DNA from: Doryteuthis pealeii
Taxonomy: Eukaryota; Mollusca; Cephalopoda; Myopsida; Loliginidae
Length of the DNA stretch: 64,000 nucleotides
NCBI GenBank assembly: GCA_023376005.1
Contig: CM042181.1
Coordinates: 19,310,996 to 19,374,995, forward strand
Reading direction: 5' to 3'
Shown: piece after piece, positions 58,801 through 59,218 of the stretch
Layout of the letters: the number at the start of each line of letters is the position of its first letter
Numbering within the stretch: the stretch's first letter is position 1
Translations under genes and position numbers: made by a program
Notes under the pieces: model-generated
The model's input: only the letters and a program-made list of their open reading frames with translations
Databases searched by the model: none
Told to the model about the DNA's origin: nothing

Positions 58801-59218
58801 TGCGTCTTATATGCCATTAAATACGGTACATAAAAAGGAGTCAGAGTCGAAGTTGCCAAAAATAGAGGAGTTGGAGTCAAAGGCTTTTGTGCCCTTTTTA
58901 ATCTCACTTACGTTTGATCCGTAATGAATATTCGTCTCTGATCTGCTTCATTATTTCATAATTAAATGGGGTGTCCGGTGTGTATCCGACCATTTTACTC
59001 CCCCTAAACGGCGAATCGGTGATGTTGCAAGGGGCCCATGTGGTGATGTTGTCATAATTGTCACTCGTAACGCTCGTTCGGATCGACAACAAAATGGCCA
59101 TGAACAAACATGGCAGGATGATCTCTACGAGCGAGAGGATCCATTTCCGTTTGATGATTACCCAATTCTTCCATAACAATAATTTGATTTGTCCATGTTT
59201 TGCCATCAGGATCAGCAA
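9203..59218 (-). CDS. ABCA3-like: ABCA-family (ABCA3-like) full transporter gene, first half, 13 coding exons
   Basis: Thirteen exons (58912-59218, 44825-45064, 41999-42255, 39066-39303, 36367-36540, 34264-34445, 29239-29373, 26532-26655, 21637-21791, 19131-19286, 15237-15447, 12118-12367, 9203-9351) join with consistent phases into about 855 codons without a stop. The order is that of ABCA transporters: TM1, extracellular loop, TM helices, NBD1, regulatory linker. NBD1 has Walker A GHNGAGKT near residues 534-541, Q-loop Gln 581, signature LSGGM 633-637, Walker B/D-loop [10 protein letters not shown] 655-664 and H-loop His 689, so the site looks competent. ABCA proteins of this type export lipids from membranes, often lysosome-related ones; the substrate here is inferred only. 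Full ABCA3-type proteins are about 1,700 residues, so this is half. TMD2 and NBD2 are not seen to the left. The promoter and 5'UTR exon lie beyond 59218 and were not identified. Confidence 0.95.
9418..9552 (+). repeat. tRNA-derived SINE, 5'-truncated
   Basis: Starts in the middle of the body (GTGTTGTGCTCCACCTCAGA) and runs to the CGACTTTACTT end. The tRNA head is missing, as expected for a truncated retrotransposed copy. Confidence 0.8.
9627..9700 (-). repeat. Isolated copy of the shared SINE 3' tail
   Basis: On the minus strand CGGCATTAAATGACCCAC, then TTGATATGCCATAAAACA. This is the tail of element T and of the 5S-SINE, here without a body. Confidence 0.7.
9966..10006. repeat. (TA)n microsatellite
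   Basis: Pure AT dinucleotide run of about 41 bp. Confidence 0.95.
10130..10885. repeat. 29-30-bp satellite, locus 1 (~26 units)
   Basis: Unit CATTTCCAATGCATTTTTAT followed by AGTTAAAAAT or AGTAAAAAT. Its reverse complement (ATGCATTGGAAATGATTTTTACTATAAA-like, split here as ATGCATTGGAAATG / ATTTTTACTATAAA) matches the units at 46.8-49.0 kb and 26.75-26.86 kb. Long reading frames across it are repeat artefacts. Confidence 0.93.
10886..11180. other. Purine/GT-rich intronic stretch, unassigned
   Basis: GGTGAGGGGGTGAGTTAG-like, rich in GGA and GGT. A similar GA-rich tone occurs at 30850-31030, but I see no clear alignment. No coding pattern. Confidence 0.4.
11216..11415 (+). repeat. Element 'D' (hammerhead-bearing, palindromic copy)
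   Basis: Outer inverted repeats: ATTATCTGCGTTATTCGG at the left and its complement ending GCAGATAAT at the right. The right half contains CCGACAAGAAATACCTGAAG, GCCGAAACGTTGTAC and the tail TCAAGCCTCATCACAAAC. Other copies occur at 33.9-34.2, 41.0, 42.5-42.8 and 44.1-44.8 kb. Confidence 0.8.
11287..11328 (+). ncRNA. Hammerhead-ribozyme-like motif C (element D)
   Basis: Stem I UAC (11287-11289) pairs with GUA (11326-11328). Core CUGAAGA 11290-11296. Stem II GGCC/GGCC with the 5' A unpaired. GAA 11318-11320, palindromic stem III ACGU 11321-11324, then U at 11325 as the cleavage-site base (GUU). All core bases match CUGANGA...GAAA. Such short stem III forms act as dimers in known cases. Activity is not shown. 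Confidence 0.6.
11885..11920 (-). ncRNA. Hammerhead-ribozyme-like motif D
   Basis: Minus strand: core CUGAUGA 11918-11912, stem II GAAG/CUUC (with one extra U), GAA 11896-11894, palindromic stem III AUCGAU 11893-11888, A17 at 11887 (AUA site). Stem I is only 2 bp (CU/AG). A (TA)n run begins 80 bp to the right, as near most other motifs here. Confidence 0.5.
11999..12092. repeat. (TA)n-(GATA)n-(GA)n microsatellite
   Basis: Compound array between motif D and the exon 12 donor. It ends about 25 bp from the exon. Confidence 0.95.
12118..12367 (-). CDS. ABCA3-like: ABCA exon 12: region after NBD1
   Basis: Residues 723-805 plus two bases. [20 protein letters not shown] leads to [20 protein letters not shown] and the closing [11 protein letters not shown]. 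These are the ABCA GAGYHMTLVKEP, ESxxGAELSFxLP and [10 protein letters not shown] motifs. Acceptor at 12369-12368, donor GTCAGT at 12117-12116. A microsatellite (TA then GATA then GA) starts 20-50 bp past the donor. Confidence 0.95.
12571..12745 (-). repeat. Element 'H' copy 1 (degenerate hammerhead type)
   Basis: Matches 33218-33385 closely: TTAGGAGGTTGATTTAGAAG at the left and CACTGGAACTGAAG at the right. The inner stem-loop (GAGAU/AUCUC class) is kept, but GAAA has become AAAA, so this copy would be dead. Confidence 0.75.
12865..13495 (+). mobile_element. Non-autonomous Helitron-like family 1, complete copy (reference copy)
   Basis: 631 bp, A|TCTTATTATAATGG at the left and TGCACC-TGGAG-GGTGCA hairpin, TATATTTG, CTAG|T at the right. 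The 6-bp stem sits 8 bases from the end. No ORF of note. This copy defines the family best. Confidence 0.9.
13740..14025. repeat. Microsatellites and a small palindrome
   Basis: (CT)n, (TA)n and ATCTATAT runs, then a palindrome at 13917-13985 built on AATAAGGACCTTCATC and its near complement. CUGAUGA is present in it but no GAAA partner, so I do not call a ribozyme. Confidence 0.7.
14380..14640. repeat. (TA)n/(GA)n microsatellite cluster with a Helitron end fragment
   Basis: Three TA runs plus GATA and GA. Between them, 14538-14567 reads CGGAGGGTGCATATATTTG then CTAG|T, the family 1 Helitron 3' end alone. Confidence 0.85.
14800..14980. repeat. Unclassified repeat, LTR-like, copy 1
   Basis: Inverted relative to 20322-20466: GCGGGACTTTCCATGGAA, ACGTGAAGTCATGTGGGACC, GACGTCAGGCAGAG, CGCGCTATGTT. 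Much more GC-rich than its surroundings. Possibly a retroelement LTR or a second MITE; no ends found. Confidence 0.5.
15237..15447 (-). CDS. ABCA3-like: ABCA exon 11: NBD1 Walker B, D-loop, H-loop
   Basis: Residues 653-722 plus one base. [20 protein letters not shown] holds Walker B with catalytic Glu 658 and the D-loop. [20 protein letters not shown] holds the H-loop His 689. [13 protein letters not shown] matches the conserved ABCA CCGSSLFLKxKYG. Acceptor at 15449-15448, donor GTAAGT at 15236-15235. All catalytic residues are present. Confidence 0.96.
15450..16850. other. Intron 10, AT-rich; a diverged copy of block sequence at its end
   Basis: No exon-like signal. 16600-16790 is a diverged copy of 706-885 (TCAATTGATTTAACGGTGCA and so on), so part of the block next to the Rab exon is itself a dispersed repeat. 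Confidence 0.6.
16855..17370. repeat. Complex tandem repeat, AAATAAAGGTACTT type
   Basis: Short unit 'caaataaaggtact' nested in a longer unit of about 130 bp that includes TCTTGAATAAAGATACTTGA. About four long units. Confidence 0.85.
17500..18290 (+). repeat. ~115-140-bp satellite 'S', forward array
   Basis: Unit landmarks TAGCAGGACCTGTGGATATA, TTTGATATATTTACTTAAGA and CTATTGCTAAATAGTTCAAT. About five units, one split by a SINE at 17651-17905. The same satellite returns inverted at 18716-19015. Confidence 0.88.
17651..17905 (-). repeat. tRNA-derived SINE inside satellite S
   Basis: Full copy with the cleanest head of the window: minus strand GCCGGGTTAGCTCAGTTGG, then GTTCCTAGTTCGATACC. It interrupts a satellite unit, so it is younger than that array. 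Confidence 0.93.
18470..18685. repeat. Inverted-repeat (MITE-like) element with telomere-like core
   Basis: Terminal inverted repeats TATTTCCTATAACTCCAACC and complement, about 65 bp, around GGGTTAGGGTTTAGGGTT. A half copy lies at 19007-19105, next to exon 10. Confidence 0.85.
18716..19015 (-). repeat. Satellite S, inverted array
   Basis: About 2.5 units in the opposite direction from 17500-18290, placed symmetrically around the inverted-repeat element. Confidence 0.88.
19131..19286 (-). CDS. ABCA3-like: ABCA exon 10: NBD1 helical domain and signature motif
   Basis: Residues 601-652. [20 protein letters not shown], then [20 protein letters not shown] and [16 protein letters not shown] (633-637) is the ABC signature that contacts the partner ATP. 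Acceptor at 19288-19287; donor is GTCAGT (19130-19129), a GT with C at +3, shared with exon 12. Half of an inverted-repeat element ends about 25 bp beyond the donor (19007-19105). Confidence 0.95.
19560..19700. repeat. A-run, (TA)n and (GATA)n microsatellites
   Basis: Two A runs of about 15-21 bp, then TA and GATA arrays. Confidence 0.9.
19733..20735 (-). repeat. Element T, interrupted copy
   Basis: Shared 3' tail and body at 19733-20040, rest of the body at 20463-20735. The gap 20041-20462 holds an insertion, whose end (20322-20466) is the LTR-like repeat also seen at 14800-14980. Confidence 0.82.
20041..20462. mobile_element. Insertion inside element T, unclassified (LTR-like)
   Basis: About 420 bp with moderate GC. 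It contains AATAAACACAAGACTTCGAT and a CGCGCGTGAGTTCCAG end. It could be a solo LTR, but flanking duplications are not clear. Confidence 0.45.
20740..21611. repeat. Cluster of telomere-cored inverted-repeat elements, array 1
   Basis: Repeated ~110-190-bp units bounded by CCCAGAAAAAACAGAACCCA and its complement, each with a CCCTAA-like core and long C or G runs. The whole cluster is itself flanked by inverted AATTATGAACTTTTGTTTAG and complement (20753 and 21580). It ends next to exon 9. Confidence 0.85.
21637..21791 (-). CDS. ABCA3-like: ABCA exon 9: NBD1 Q-loop
   Basis: Residues 549-600. [17 protein letters not shown] is followed by [30 protein letters not shown] is the ABCA Q-loop motif, with Gln 581 contacting Mg and the transmembrane domain. 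The exon ends EHLEFFAK in phase 0. Acceptor at 21793-21792, donor GTAAGT at 21636-21635. The end of a telomere-cored inverted-repeat element lies only about 25-45 bp to the left of the donor. Confidence 0.95.
22190..22545. repeat. ~125-bp tandem repeat with GGGTTA tracts, ~3 units
   Basis: Landmarks TAATTTACGGTTAGTGTTAG and AAATTCAGCTTTAATATGAG. GGGTTAGGGTTAGGGTT inside each unit. Confidence 0.85.
22546..23270. other. Intron 8, AT-rich with a ~300-bp imperfect repeat
   Basis: TTGTATGTTAGTATACTGAA at about 22827 recurs at 23162 as TTGTGTGTTAGTATACTAAA. The 22710-22770 stretch matches the repeat at 41.33-41.94 kb (GTTACTCTCATTTATGTAAC). The 53.55-53.72 kb sequence is related. No exon seen. Confidence 0.6.
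23272..23806. repeat. Telomere-cored inverted-repeat elements, array 2 (three copies)
   Basis: Three head-to-tail copies of ~180 bp, each GGGTGACCCAGAAAAAACAG, CATTAAACTAACC, a CCCTAA-like tract, then ACAAAATTTGTGGGTTCTG and TCTGGGTCACC. The junctions read CACCGGTATACAGGGTGACC, so a TA may be the target site, as for Tc1/mariner-type elements. Confidence 0.9.
24050..24655. repeat. (CA)n/(CT)n microsatellite
   Basis: About 600 bp of ACAC with CTCT islands. Long His/Thr and Cys/Val frames here are artefacts. Confidence 0.97.
24740..25400. repeat. Two tandem long-inverted-repeat elements (~310 bp each)
   Basis: Ends GACCATATGACCTCTAGGCA and complement-like TGCCTAAAGGTCCTATGGTC, inner arms CAACATCCGGTTGTTTGTTA and complement, around AACCCCTAACCC-like centres. 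The inner arm GTTTACAGACGATTTTT also occurs at 33.04 kb. Confidence 0.85.
25440..26135. repeat. Nested long-inverted-repeat elements
   Basis: Outer arm 25450-25545 (TTAAAACGGAAAGTTTTTTG) belongs to the family of 28.08-28.60 kb. A second element (25548-26006) with ~75-bp arms (GGGTAATTTATGAGGAAATG and complement) and a TATC-rich core is inserted in it. The same inner element occurs at 60777-61262. Confidence 0.82.
26532..26655 (-). CDS. ABCA3-like: ABCA exon 8: NBD1 Walker A
   Basis: Residues 508-548 plus one base. [20 protein letters not shown] is followed by [20 protein letters not shown]. The P-loop GHNGAGKT is the ABCA consensus and binds ATP phosphates. Acceptor at 26657-26656, donor GTACAA at 26531-26530 (a weak donor; the following bases are ACACGC). 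A short run of the 28-30-bp satellite family lies about 100 bp to the right in the intron. Confidence 0.95.
26750..26865. repeat. 28-33-bp satellite, locus 2 (~4 units)
   Basis: AATGCATTGGA-GGGTTTTACTATAGA units; same family and strand as 46.8-49.0 kb. Confidence 0.8.
27113..27270 (+). repeat. Helitron-like family 1, 5' fragment
   Basis: A|TCTTATTATAATGGAGATTG start, then TGTCTG repeats, CACTAGCAACATCACAATTC. The 3' hairpin is missing. Confidence 0.75.
27560..27870. repeat. Palindromic inverted-repeat element (~310 bp)
   Basis: Arms ATGGTTAGTTTTAAAGTGGG and complement (27568 and 27835). Inner arms CAACTTTTTACTCGTAAATT and complement around TTAAAATTAGGCTTGGG. Confidence 0.8.
28078..28602. 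repeat. Palindromic inverted-repeat element, ~195-bp arms
   Basis: 28078-28275 is repeated in reverse at 28385-28598, so the two strands give almost the same 56-residue reading frame. That frame is a feature of the arms, not a gene. Related partial copies at 25.45-26.1 kb and 42.34-43.36 kb. Confidence 0.9.
28603..29200. other. Unclassified moderately GC-rich repeat-like stretch
   Basis: Contains CTCGGTCTGGGGGGGACAGG and GCCACTCGCCACACTCC. Short open frames on both strands resemble nothing I know. May be an LTR remnant. Ends with the shared SINE tail motif GGGCCATAAAACAAAAACAA (29143). Confidence 0.4.
29239..29373 (-). CDS. ABCA3-like: ABCA exon 7: linker into NBD1
   Basis: Residues 463-507, both phases 0. 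KSYWLG matches the PSYWCG stretch of ABCA3. An acidic and poorly conserved insert follows, then [21 protein letters not shown], which is the typical FEAEPxxLxAGIxIxxLxK entry to NBD1. Acceptor at 29375-29374, donor GTAAGT at 29238-29237. It joins directly to the first strand of NBD1 in exon 8. The junction has lost two residues compared with the common LxKVF form. Confidence 0.9.
29431..29535 (-). repeat. (TA)n plus Penelope-like 5' fragment, inverted copy
   Basis: A TA run, then on the minus strand a short piece encoding residues like KRLKMK and ending in TGTCTTTTGTTTAATTC before the TA run. It is the mirror partner of 29890-30070. Confidence 0.65.
29890..30070 (+). repeat. Penelope-like element 5' fragment, copy 1
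   Basis: A hammerhead-like core (29904) leads into an open frame encoding [20 protein letters not shown] and [15 protein letters not shown]. Copies at 30683-30850 and 31215-31365 encode similar peptides ([33 protein letters not shown]), so the frame was once coding. Penelope-like retroelements have such an ORF start after a hammerhead-bearing leader; my identification rests on that layout. It stops at the same point as the others and a SINE follows. Confidence 0.6.
29904..29937 (+). ncRNA. Hammerhead-ribozyme-like motif G
   Basis: Core CUGAUGA 29904-29910, stem II GGCACU/AGUGCC (with one extra U), GAA 29928-29930, palindromic stem III AGUACU 29931-29936, C17 at 29937 (CUC site). Stem I pairing is poor, so probably not active. 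Confidence 0.45.
30074..30303 (-). repeat. tRNA-derived SINE
   Basis: Head intact (minus GTTAGCTCAGTTGG). The ~25-bp body piece before the GTAAA tail is deleted. Confidence 0.88.
30304..30356. repeat. (TA)n microsatellite
   Basis: About 52 bp, directly at the SINE head. Confidence 0.97.
30357..30500 (-). repeat. Element 'H' copy 2
   Basis: GGTTGGTTTTGAAGGCTATC at the left as in 12571 and 33218, and ending with hammerhead motif A. Confidence 0.65.
30447..30484 (-). ncRNA. Hammerhead-ribozyme-like motif A (most complete)
   Basis: Minus strand: stem I UCUU (30484-30481) pairs with AAGA (30450-30447), 4 bp. Core CUGACGA 30480-30474. Stem II A-GG-AU/AUCCU, 5 bp with one bulged G and a CUUU loop, starting directly at the core. 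GAA 30458-30456, self-complementary stem III AUAU 30455-30452, U17 at 30451 (AUU site). Every required core base is present. Confidence 0.62.
30683..30850 (-). repeat. Penelope-like element 5' fragment, copy 2
   Basis: Minus strand: hammerhead motif B, then a frame encoding [20 protein letters not shown] and [13 protein letters not shown], ending in a (TA)n run (30640-30682). Compare copies 1 and 3. Confidence 0.62.
30807..30846 (-). ncRNA. Hammerhead-ribozyme-like motif B
   Basis: Stem I CAC (30846-30844) pairs with GUG (30809-30807). Core CUGAGGA 30843-30837. Stem II GGCAA/UUGCC with one extra U. GAA 30819-30817, palindromic stem III AGCGCU 30816-30811, A17 at 30810 (CUA site). All core bases intact. 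Confidence 0.6.
30851..31200. other. G/T-rich intronic sequence with T runs
   Basis: No gene signal. It separates two inverted Penelope-like fragments (30683-30850 and 31215-31365). Confidence 0.5.
31215..31365 (+). repeat. Penelope-like element 5' fragment, copy 3
   Basis: AAGCGCTAGTGTTGAAACC is the sequence just after the GAA of motif B, so this copy lost the ribozyme core. It reads on to TTCAACAAAAACTTGTATAA and ends in a (TA)n run at 31380-31412. Confidence 0.6.
31690..31785. repeat. (TA)n-(GA)n microsatellite
   Basis: About 37 bp of TA followed by about 58 bp of GA. Confidence 0.97.
32334..32597. repeat. ~126-bp direct repeat x2
   Basis: TATTTAATTCTAAGACTAAC through AGTAACAATATAAAGTCCTT, at 32356-32465 and 32486-32595. 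A single tandem duplication. Confidence 0.88.
32875..32944 (-). repeat. tRNA-derived SINE, tail-side fragment
   Basis: GTAAAGTCAACGGGTCGGCC to CTATCCCCCTTTCAATG, cut exactly where the next inverted-repeat element starts. Confidence 0.8.
33218..33385 (-). repeat. Element 'H' copy 3
   Basis: Very close to 12571-12745. Carries hammerhead-like motif E at its end. Confidence 0.8.
33315..33351 (-). ncRNA. Hammerhead-like motif E, core-mutated
   Basis: Stem I UCUU (33351-33348) pairs with AAGA (33318-33315), the same stem as motif A. The core reads UUGAAAA in place of CUGANGA (two substitutions, including the catalytic G8). Stem II GAGAU/AUCUC, GAA, palindromic AAUU, C17 (UUC). Architecture kept, but predicted inactive. 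Confidence 0.5.
33940..34245 (+). repeat. Element D with 21-bp VNTR
   Basis: Upstream of the hammerhead-like core (CUGAAGA 34153-34159, GAAA 34181-34184) are three or four ~21-bp units of the TACGACAAGAAGGTTCCC type. Tail: ACAATAGTCCGAATAACGCA. It ends 20 bp from exon 6. Confidence 0.8.
34264..34445 (-). CDS. ABCA3-like: ABCA exon 6: last TM helix of TMD1
   Basis: Residues 402-462. Begins [19 protein letters not shown], matching the ABCA GxGxQW...VDDDF motif. One TM helix ([19 protein letters not shown]) follows, and then the very conserved [15 protein letters not shown] sequence that precedes NBD1 in ABCA3. Acceptor at 34447-34446 after a long T tract, donor GTAAGT at 34263-34262. It ends on a codon boundary. 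Confidence 0.94.
34450..35030. other. Intron 5 right part, repeat-derived
   Basis: Fragments of the 'CTATTTACCCATAGCTGGAG' family that forms the array at 35.9-36.3 kb, plus A and T runs. No gene signal. Confidence 0.55.
35033..35667 (-). mobile_element. Non-autonomous Helitron-like family 1, complete copy
   Basis: 635 bp, hairpin TGCACCC/GGGTGCA and CTAG|T at the left, A|TC at the right. Minus-strand element inside intron 5. Confidence 0.88.
35765..36335. repeat. ~120-bp tandem repeat (CATAGCTGG type), ~4 units, with inverted start
   Basis: Units with AAAGAGCCTAGTCTGTCCTG, TATTTACCCATAGCTGG and GGGCTCTGCTACTTTTGG. It reaches within ~30 bp of the exon 5 donor. Confidence 0.88.
36367..36540 (-). 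CDS. ABCA3-like: ABCA exon 5: TM helix pair of TMD1
   Basis: Residues 344-401. Reads [20 protein letters not shown], then a basic-poor loop and [20 protein letters not shown], ending MYEGQG. The family pattern is A-x-x-x-A-x-x-x-x-x-FFxxYxPY, then LxSCLLxNVAMxxG. It has phase 1 on both sides, 174 nt. Acceptor at 36542-36541, donor GTAAGC at 36366-36365. The intron to its left is filled with a ~120-bp tandem repeat that reaches within 50 bp of the donor. Confidence 0.92.
36647..37025 (-). mobile_element. Helitron-like family 2, copy 1
   Basis: CTAG (36647-36650) preceded by A, then AAGTGGC and a TACCC...GGGTA hairpin: a Helitron-type 3' end on the minus strand. The other end (AAAGGGCTGTTG in minus) lacks an obvious TC, so the class is probable rather than sure. 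Confidence 0.62.
37030..37430 (-). mobile_element. Helitron-like family 2, copy 2 (tandem)
   Basis: Begins four bases after copy 1 ends, same 3' hairpin and CTAG. Contains CAAGCCCTGGTGATA and GAAATTTTGAAAATAAAA-like landmarks (on the minus strand). Confidence 0.62.
37510..37650. repeat. (GAA)n microsatellite
   Basis: GAAGAAGAA and GAAAGAAA runs. Confidence 0.95.
37676..38275 (-). mobile_element. Element T, full-length copy
   Basis: ~600 bp. On the minus strand the head is TCGGCTGGGGCGTTAGAATG, and the 3' end carries the shared tail CGGCATTAAATGACCCACTG, AGGTTGATATGCCGTAAAAC. Small open frames recur in the copies (residues such as GSTCPGNDV) but are interrupted, so I regard it as a non-coding, probably SINE- or LINE-derived element. 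Confidence 0.8.
38318..38353. repeat. (TA)n microsatellite
   Basis: About 35 bp beside hammerhead-like motif F. Confidence 0.96.
38364..38404 (-). ncRNA. Hammerhead-like motif F, G8 mutated
   Basis: Minus strand: core CUGAUCA 38399-38393 (G8 is C), stem II GAAG/CUUC, GAA 38380-38378, palindromic stem III ACACGUGU 38377-38370, C17 at 38369 giving a GUC site. Stem I A-U, U-G, G-U, then C-G after a mismatch. A clear relic; the G8 change should kill catalysis. Confidence 0.55.
38405..39060. other. Intron 4 left part: microsatellites, (GT)n
   Basis: A TA run at 38655-38686 and GT runs at 38831-38844 and 38895-38920. No gene signal besides repeats. Confidence 0.6.
39066..39303 (-). CDS. ABCA3-like: ABCA exon 4: coupling motif and two TM helices
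   Basis: Residues 265-343. Starts [18 protein letters not shown], the highly conserved ABCA motif following EKE-RLK, followed by one TM helix (about 277-298), a short loop, and a second (about 315-340) ending in [12 protein letters not shown]. This closely parallels STISFSFMVSTFFSK of vertebrate ABCA3. Acceptor at 39305-39304, donor GTAAG at 39065-39064; ends with one spare base. A 28-bp satellite starts 125 bp upstream of the acceptor. Confidence 0.94.
39429..41022. repeat. 28-bp satellite, ~57 units
   Basis: Unit 'ttcatcagttgcaaaagttatcccttaa' (split: TTCATCAGTTGCAAAAG / TTATCCCTTAA). Variants with GAGAAAG or TTTCAAAAG and CCTTTTTTCATC change along the array. 28 is not a multiple of three, so the long Leu/Ser/Pro frames come from drift. 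Confidence 0.95.
41023..41090 (+). repeat. Element D, tail fragment
   Basis: GAGGGCACATCGGCTGAAAT and AACAATAAAGATGAAGACAA, truncated. Confidence 0.65.
41255..41950. repeat. ~115-bp tandem repeat, ~5 units, with an inverted unit first
   Basis: GGGGAGGTTACTCTCATTTA, AATGTTCAGATTACCAGTGT, CACGTCTTCCTCAGAGTG. The first unit (41255-41300) is in inverse, so the array began as an inverted-repeat element. Confidence 0.88.
41999..42255 (-). CDS. ABCA3-like: ABCA exon 3: end of loop 1 and next TM helix
   Basis: Residues 179-264. It opens with [14 protein letters not shown], as in the ABCA3 GYIREGFLAVQHAV stretch, then a [11 protein letters not shown] segment. A hydrophobic helix follows ([17 protein letters not shown]) and the exon ends on the charged VEEKEKRLK motif that ABCA proteins place on the cytosolic side just after the helix. 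It ends exactly on a codon. Acceptor at 42257-42256, donor GTAAAC at 41998-41997. A 27-base A tract lies just upstream in the intron. Confidence 0.93.
42339..43363. repeat. Long inverted-repeat element, ~1 kb, with element D inside
   Basis: Arms GGTTAAACTTGCAAATCGTC and complement. Inside are two head-to-head element D copies (42511-42785) and a half of the 28.1-kb palindrome family. Confidence 0.82.
42511..42785. repeat. Element D, two inverted copies
   Basis: Left copy on the minus strand with hammerhead-like core CUGAAGA (42572-42566) and GAAACGUU, stem II damaged; right copy on the plus strand with GAGA for GAAA. Three VNTR units of ~21 bp between them. Confidence 0.78.
43371..43965 (-). 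mobile_element. Element T, full-length copy 2
   Basis: Very close to 37676-38275, including the shared 3' tail at its left end. Confidence 0.82.
44075..44800. repeat. Element D cluster with ~88-bp tail repeats
   Basis: One minus copy (44075-44240), one plus copy (44335-44530), then three tail units of ~75-95 bp (ACAATAAAGATGAGGACAAT to AATTCAGAGAAATAGTGTAG) up to the exon 2 donor. Confidence 0.82.
44133..44172 (-). ncRNA. Hammerhead-like motif H (element D)
   Basis: Minus strand: canonical core CUGAUGA 44171-44165, stem II GGCUG/CAGCC, GAA 44143-44141, stem III AUGU (with G-U pairs), U17 at 44136. Stem I is weak. Confidence 0.5.
44825..45064 (-). CDS. ABCA3-like: ABCA exon 2: extracellular loop 1
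   Basis: Residues 99-178 of the joined protein. It starts in phase 1, completing a proline codon with exon 1, and reads [12 protein letters not shown] then an IGGIVF strand. The human ABCA3 loop has the comparable ExDFExY and AAVVF pattern. The end holds a [16 protein letters not shown] segment that matches the conserved W-x-T-x-x-x-FPxF stretch before TM2. Acceptor AG is at 45066-45065 and donor GTAAG at 44824-44823. The exon is 240 nt and open throughout. Intron 1 to its right is 13.8 kb, the longest seen. Confidence 0.9.
45210..45940. other. Intron 1, low-repeat stretch
   Basis: Moderate GC at 45420-45610. A 67-codon frame (45423-45626, plus) has no family resemblance I recognise. No splice-bounded exon pattern stands out. 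Confidence 0.45.
45943..46782. mobile_element. Inverted-repeat DNA element, ~840 bp
   Basis: Ends AATTACACTGGTTTACAAA and complement (46763-46782), with inner arms AACTAGAGGTGAT and complement at 46045-46065 and 46665-46685, giving arms of ~130 bp with gaps. The 110-codon minus frame inside does not look like a transposase. Confidence 0.82.
46795..48967. repeat. 28-bp satellite, locus 3 (~78 units)
   Basis: Unit AAATGCATTGGAAGTGATTT-TACTACAT. Two main variants (GGAAGTGA, GAAAGTGA) alternate in blocks, and a few short units exist. Same family as loci 1 and 2. Confidence 0.96.
48968..49345. other. Intron 1, AT-rich, nothing recognised
   Basis: Short (TA)n and plain AT-rich sequence. CTATGTTTTTCCTGxCCTTATTTACA occurs twice (split, 49301-49351). 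Confidence 0.5.
49355..50970. repeat. (GAAA)n/(GACA)n purine-rich array
   Basis: GAAAGAAA with GACAGAAAGACAAAGAAAGA interruptions. A short non-repeat stretch with ATCTACGTTAGCCCC at 49598-49655. Long Phe/Ser/Leu frames on the minus strand are artefacts. Confidence 0.97.
50971..51335. other. Spacer between purine arrays, related to 53000-53110
   Basis: CATCCTATTTGACTTGGCG, TTCATAAACTTTTCTTTCAA, GTTATATAACGAG match CATCCTATTTGATTGAC, TTCATAAACTTTTCTTTCAA, GTTATATAAC at 53011-53090. Confidence 0.75.
51340..52195. repeat. ~31-36-bp AAATCTCAGAAGGAAAGAAA minisatellite
   Basis: About 20 units. Landmark ATCTCAGAAGGAAAGAAAAG. Purine-rich on the plus strand. Confidence 0.95.
52196..52990. repeat. (GAATGACAGACAGAAAGAAA)-type array
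   Basis: 20-28-bp units of GAATGACAGACAGAAAG. It ends with GGTAAATATTTCCATTAGCCCC, similar to the break at 49598. Confidence 0.95.
53110..54280. other. Intron 1, mixed repeats, no gene
   Basis: A half arm of the 32.95-kb inverted-repeat element at 53770-53835 (GTGAAAAGCAAAAGGTGTTC). Otherwise single-copy-looking sequence without exon signals. Confidence 0.55.
54288..55020 (+). repeat. 5S-rRNA-derived SINE, copies 1-4 (head-to-tail)
   Basis: Starts at 54288, 54488, 54652 and 54847. Each has the 3' half of 5S rRNA (AGTTAAGCAGTGATGAGCCTG, AATACTTAATTGGGTGACCA split as two, GGTACTGTAAGCC) then the tail TTGATTCGGCATTAAAT...GGTTGATATGCC. Box C-like GGGTGACC is kept. Confidence 0.85.
55192..55400 (+). 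repeat. 5S-rRNA-derived SINE, copy 5, complete head
   Basis: Full-length 5S head of ~121 bp (55192-55312) from TTACAGTCAAGTCGCACTGA through GATCAATAAAGTTCAGCAAC to GTACTGTAAGCAGCC. Order and length match animal 5S rRNA (about 120 nt), with many base changes. Tail of ~85 bp ends CCATAAAACAAAACAACC. Confidence 0.85.
55543..55620 (+). repeat. 5S-rRNA-derived SINE, copy 6, truncated
   Basis: 5S head from TTACAGTCAAATCATGCTGA to TTCAATACTTAG, where a (GA)n array replaces the rest. Confidence 0.8.
55621..56100. repeat. (GA)n/(GAAA)n microsatellite
   Basis: About 480 bp of GAGAGA with GAAAG and GGGAGA. Confidence 0.97.
56160..56880. other. Intron 1, no features recognised
   Basis: AT-rich with no long repeat seen and no exon-like open segment. 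Confidence 0.5.
56882..57124 (+). repeat. tRNA-derived SINE, plus strand
   Basis: Head starts in CGGTAGAGCGTTCGGC, so the first ~17 bp of the tRNA part is missing; body and GACTTTACTTTAC tail complete. Confidence 0.9.
57690..58260. repeat. Dispersed repeat with GGAGTCRGAGTC motif, ~3 units
   Basis: CACTGGAGTCAGAGTCGATA, TTTACACTTTATATGGCCCT, AGTTATATAGTGCACATTCC; also at 58835-58890. Confidence 0.75.
58261..58600. repeat. ~137-bp tandem repeat, ~2.5 units
   Basis: ACACTAAAAACTTTTTTTCC, CTTGCCTGTACTGCCAAATT, CTAGACTGTTTTCAACAATA. Followed by GGTGCGTCTTATATGCC and AATACGGTA (58577, 58799), an end-like motif of an unidentified element. Confidence 0.85.
58912..59218 (-). CDS. ABCA3-like: ABCA exon 1: start codon, N-terminus and TM1
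   Basis: The start is ATG at 59206-59204. It opens a protein beginning [15 protein letters not shown], the usual ABCA start where a Lys/Trp-rich cytosolic stretch runs into TM1 (about residues 22-41). An acceptor CT/AG pair at 59219-59220, preceded by a very long T tract on the minus strand, puts 12 nt of 5'UTR in this exon, so at least one non-coding exon lies further right. The donor is GTAAGT at 58911-58910. The exon covers residues 1-98 plus one base and includes the start of the extracellular loop. A damaged copy of this exon's first ~45 bp lies at 59488-59533. Confidence 0.93.
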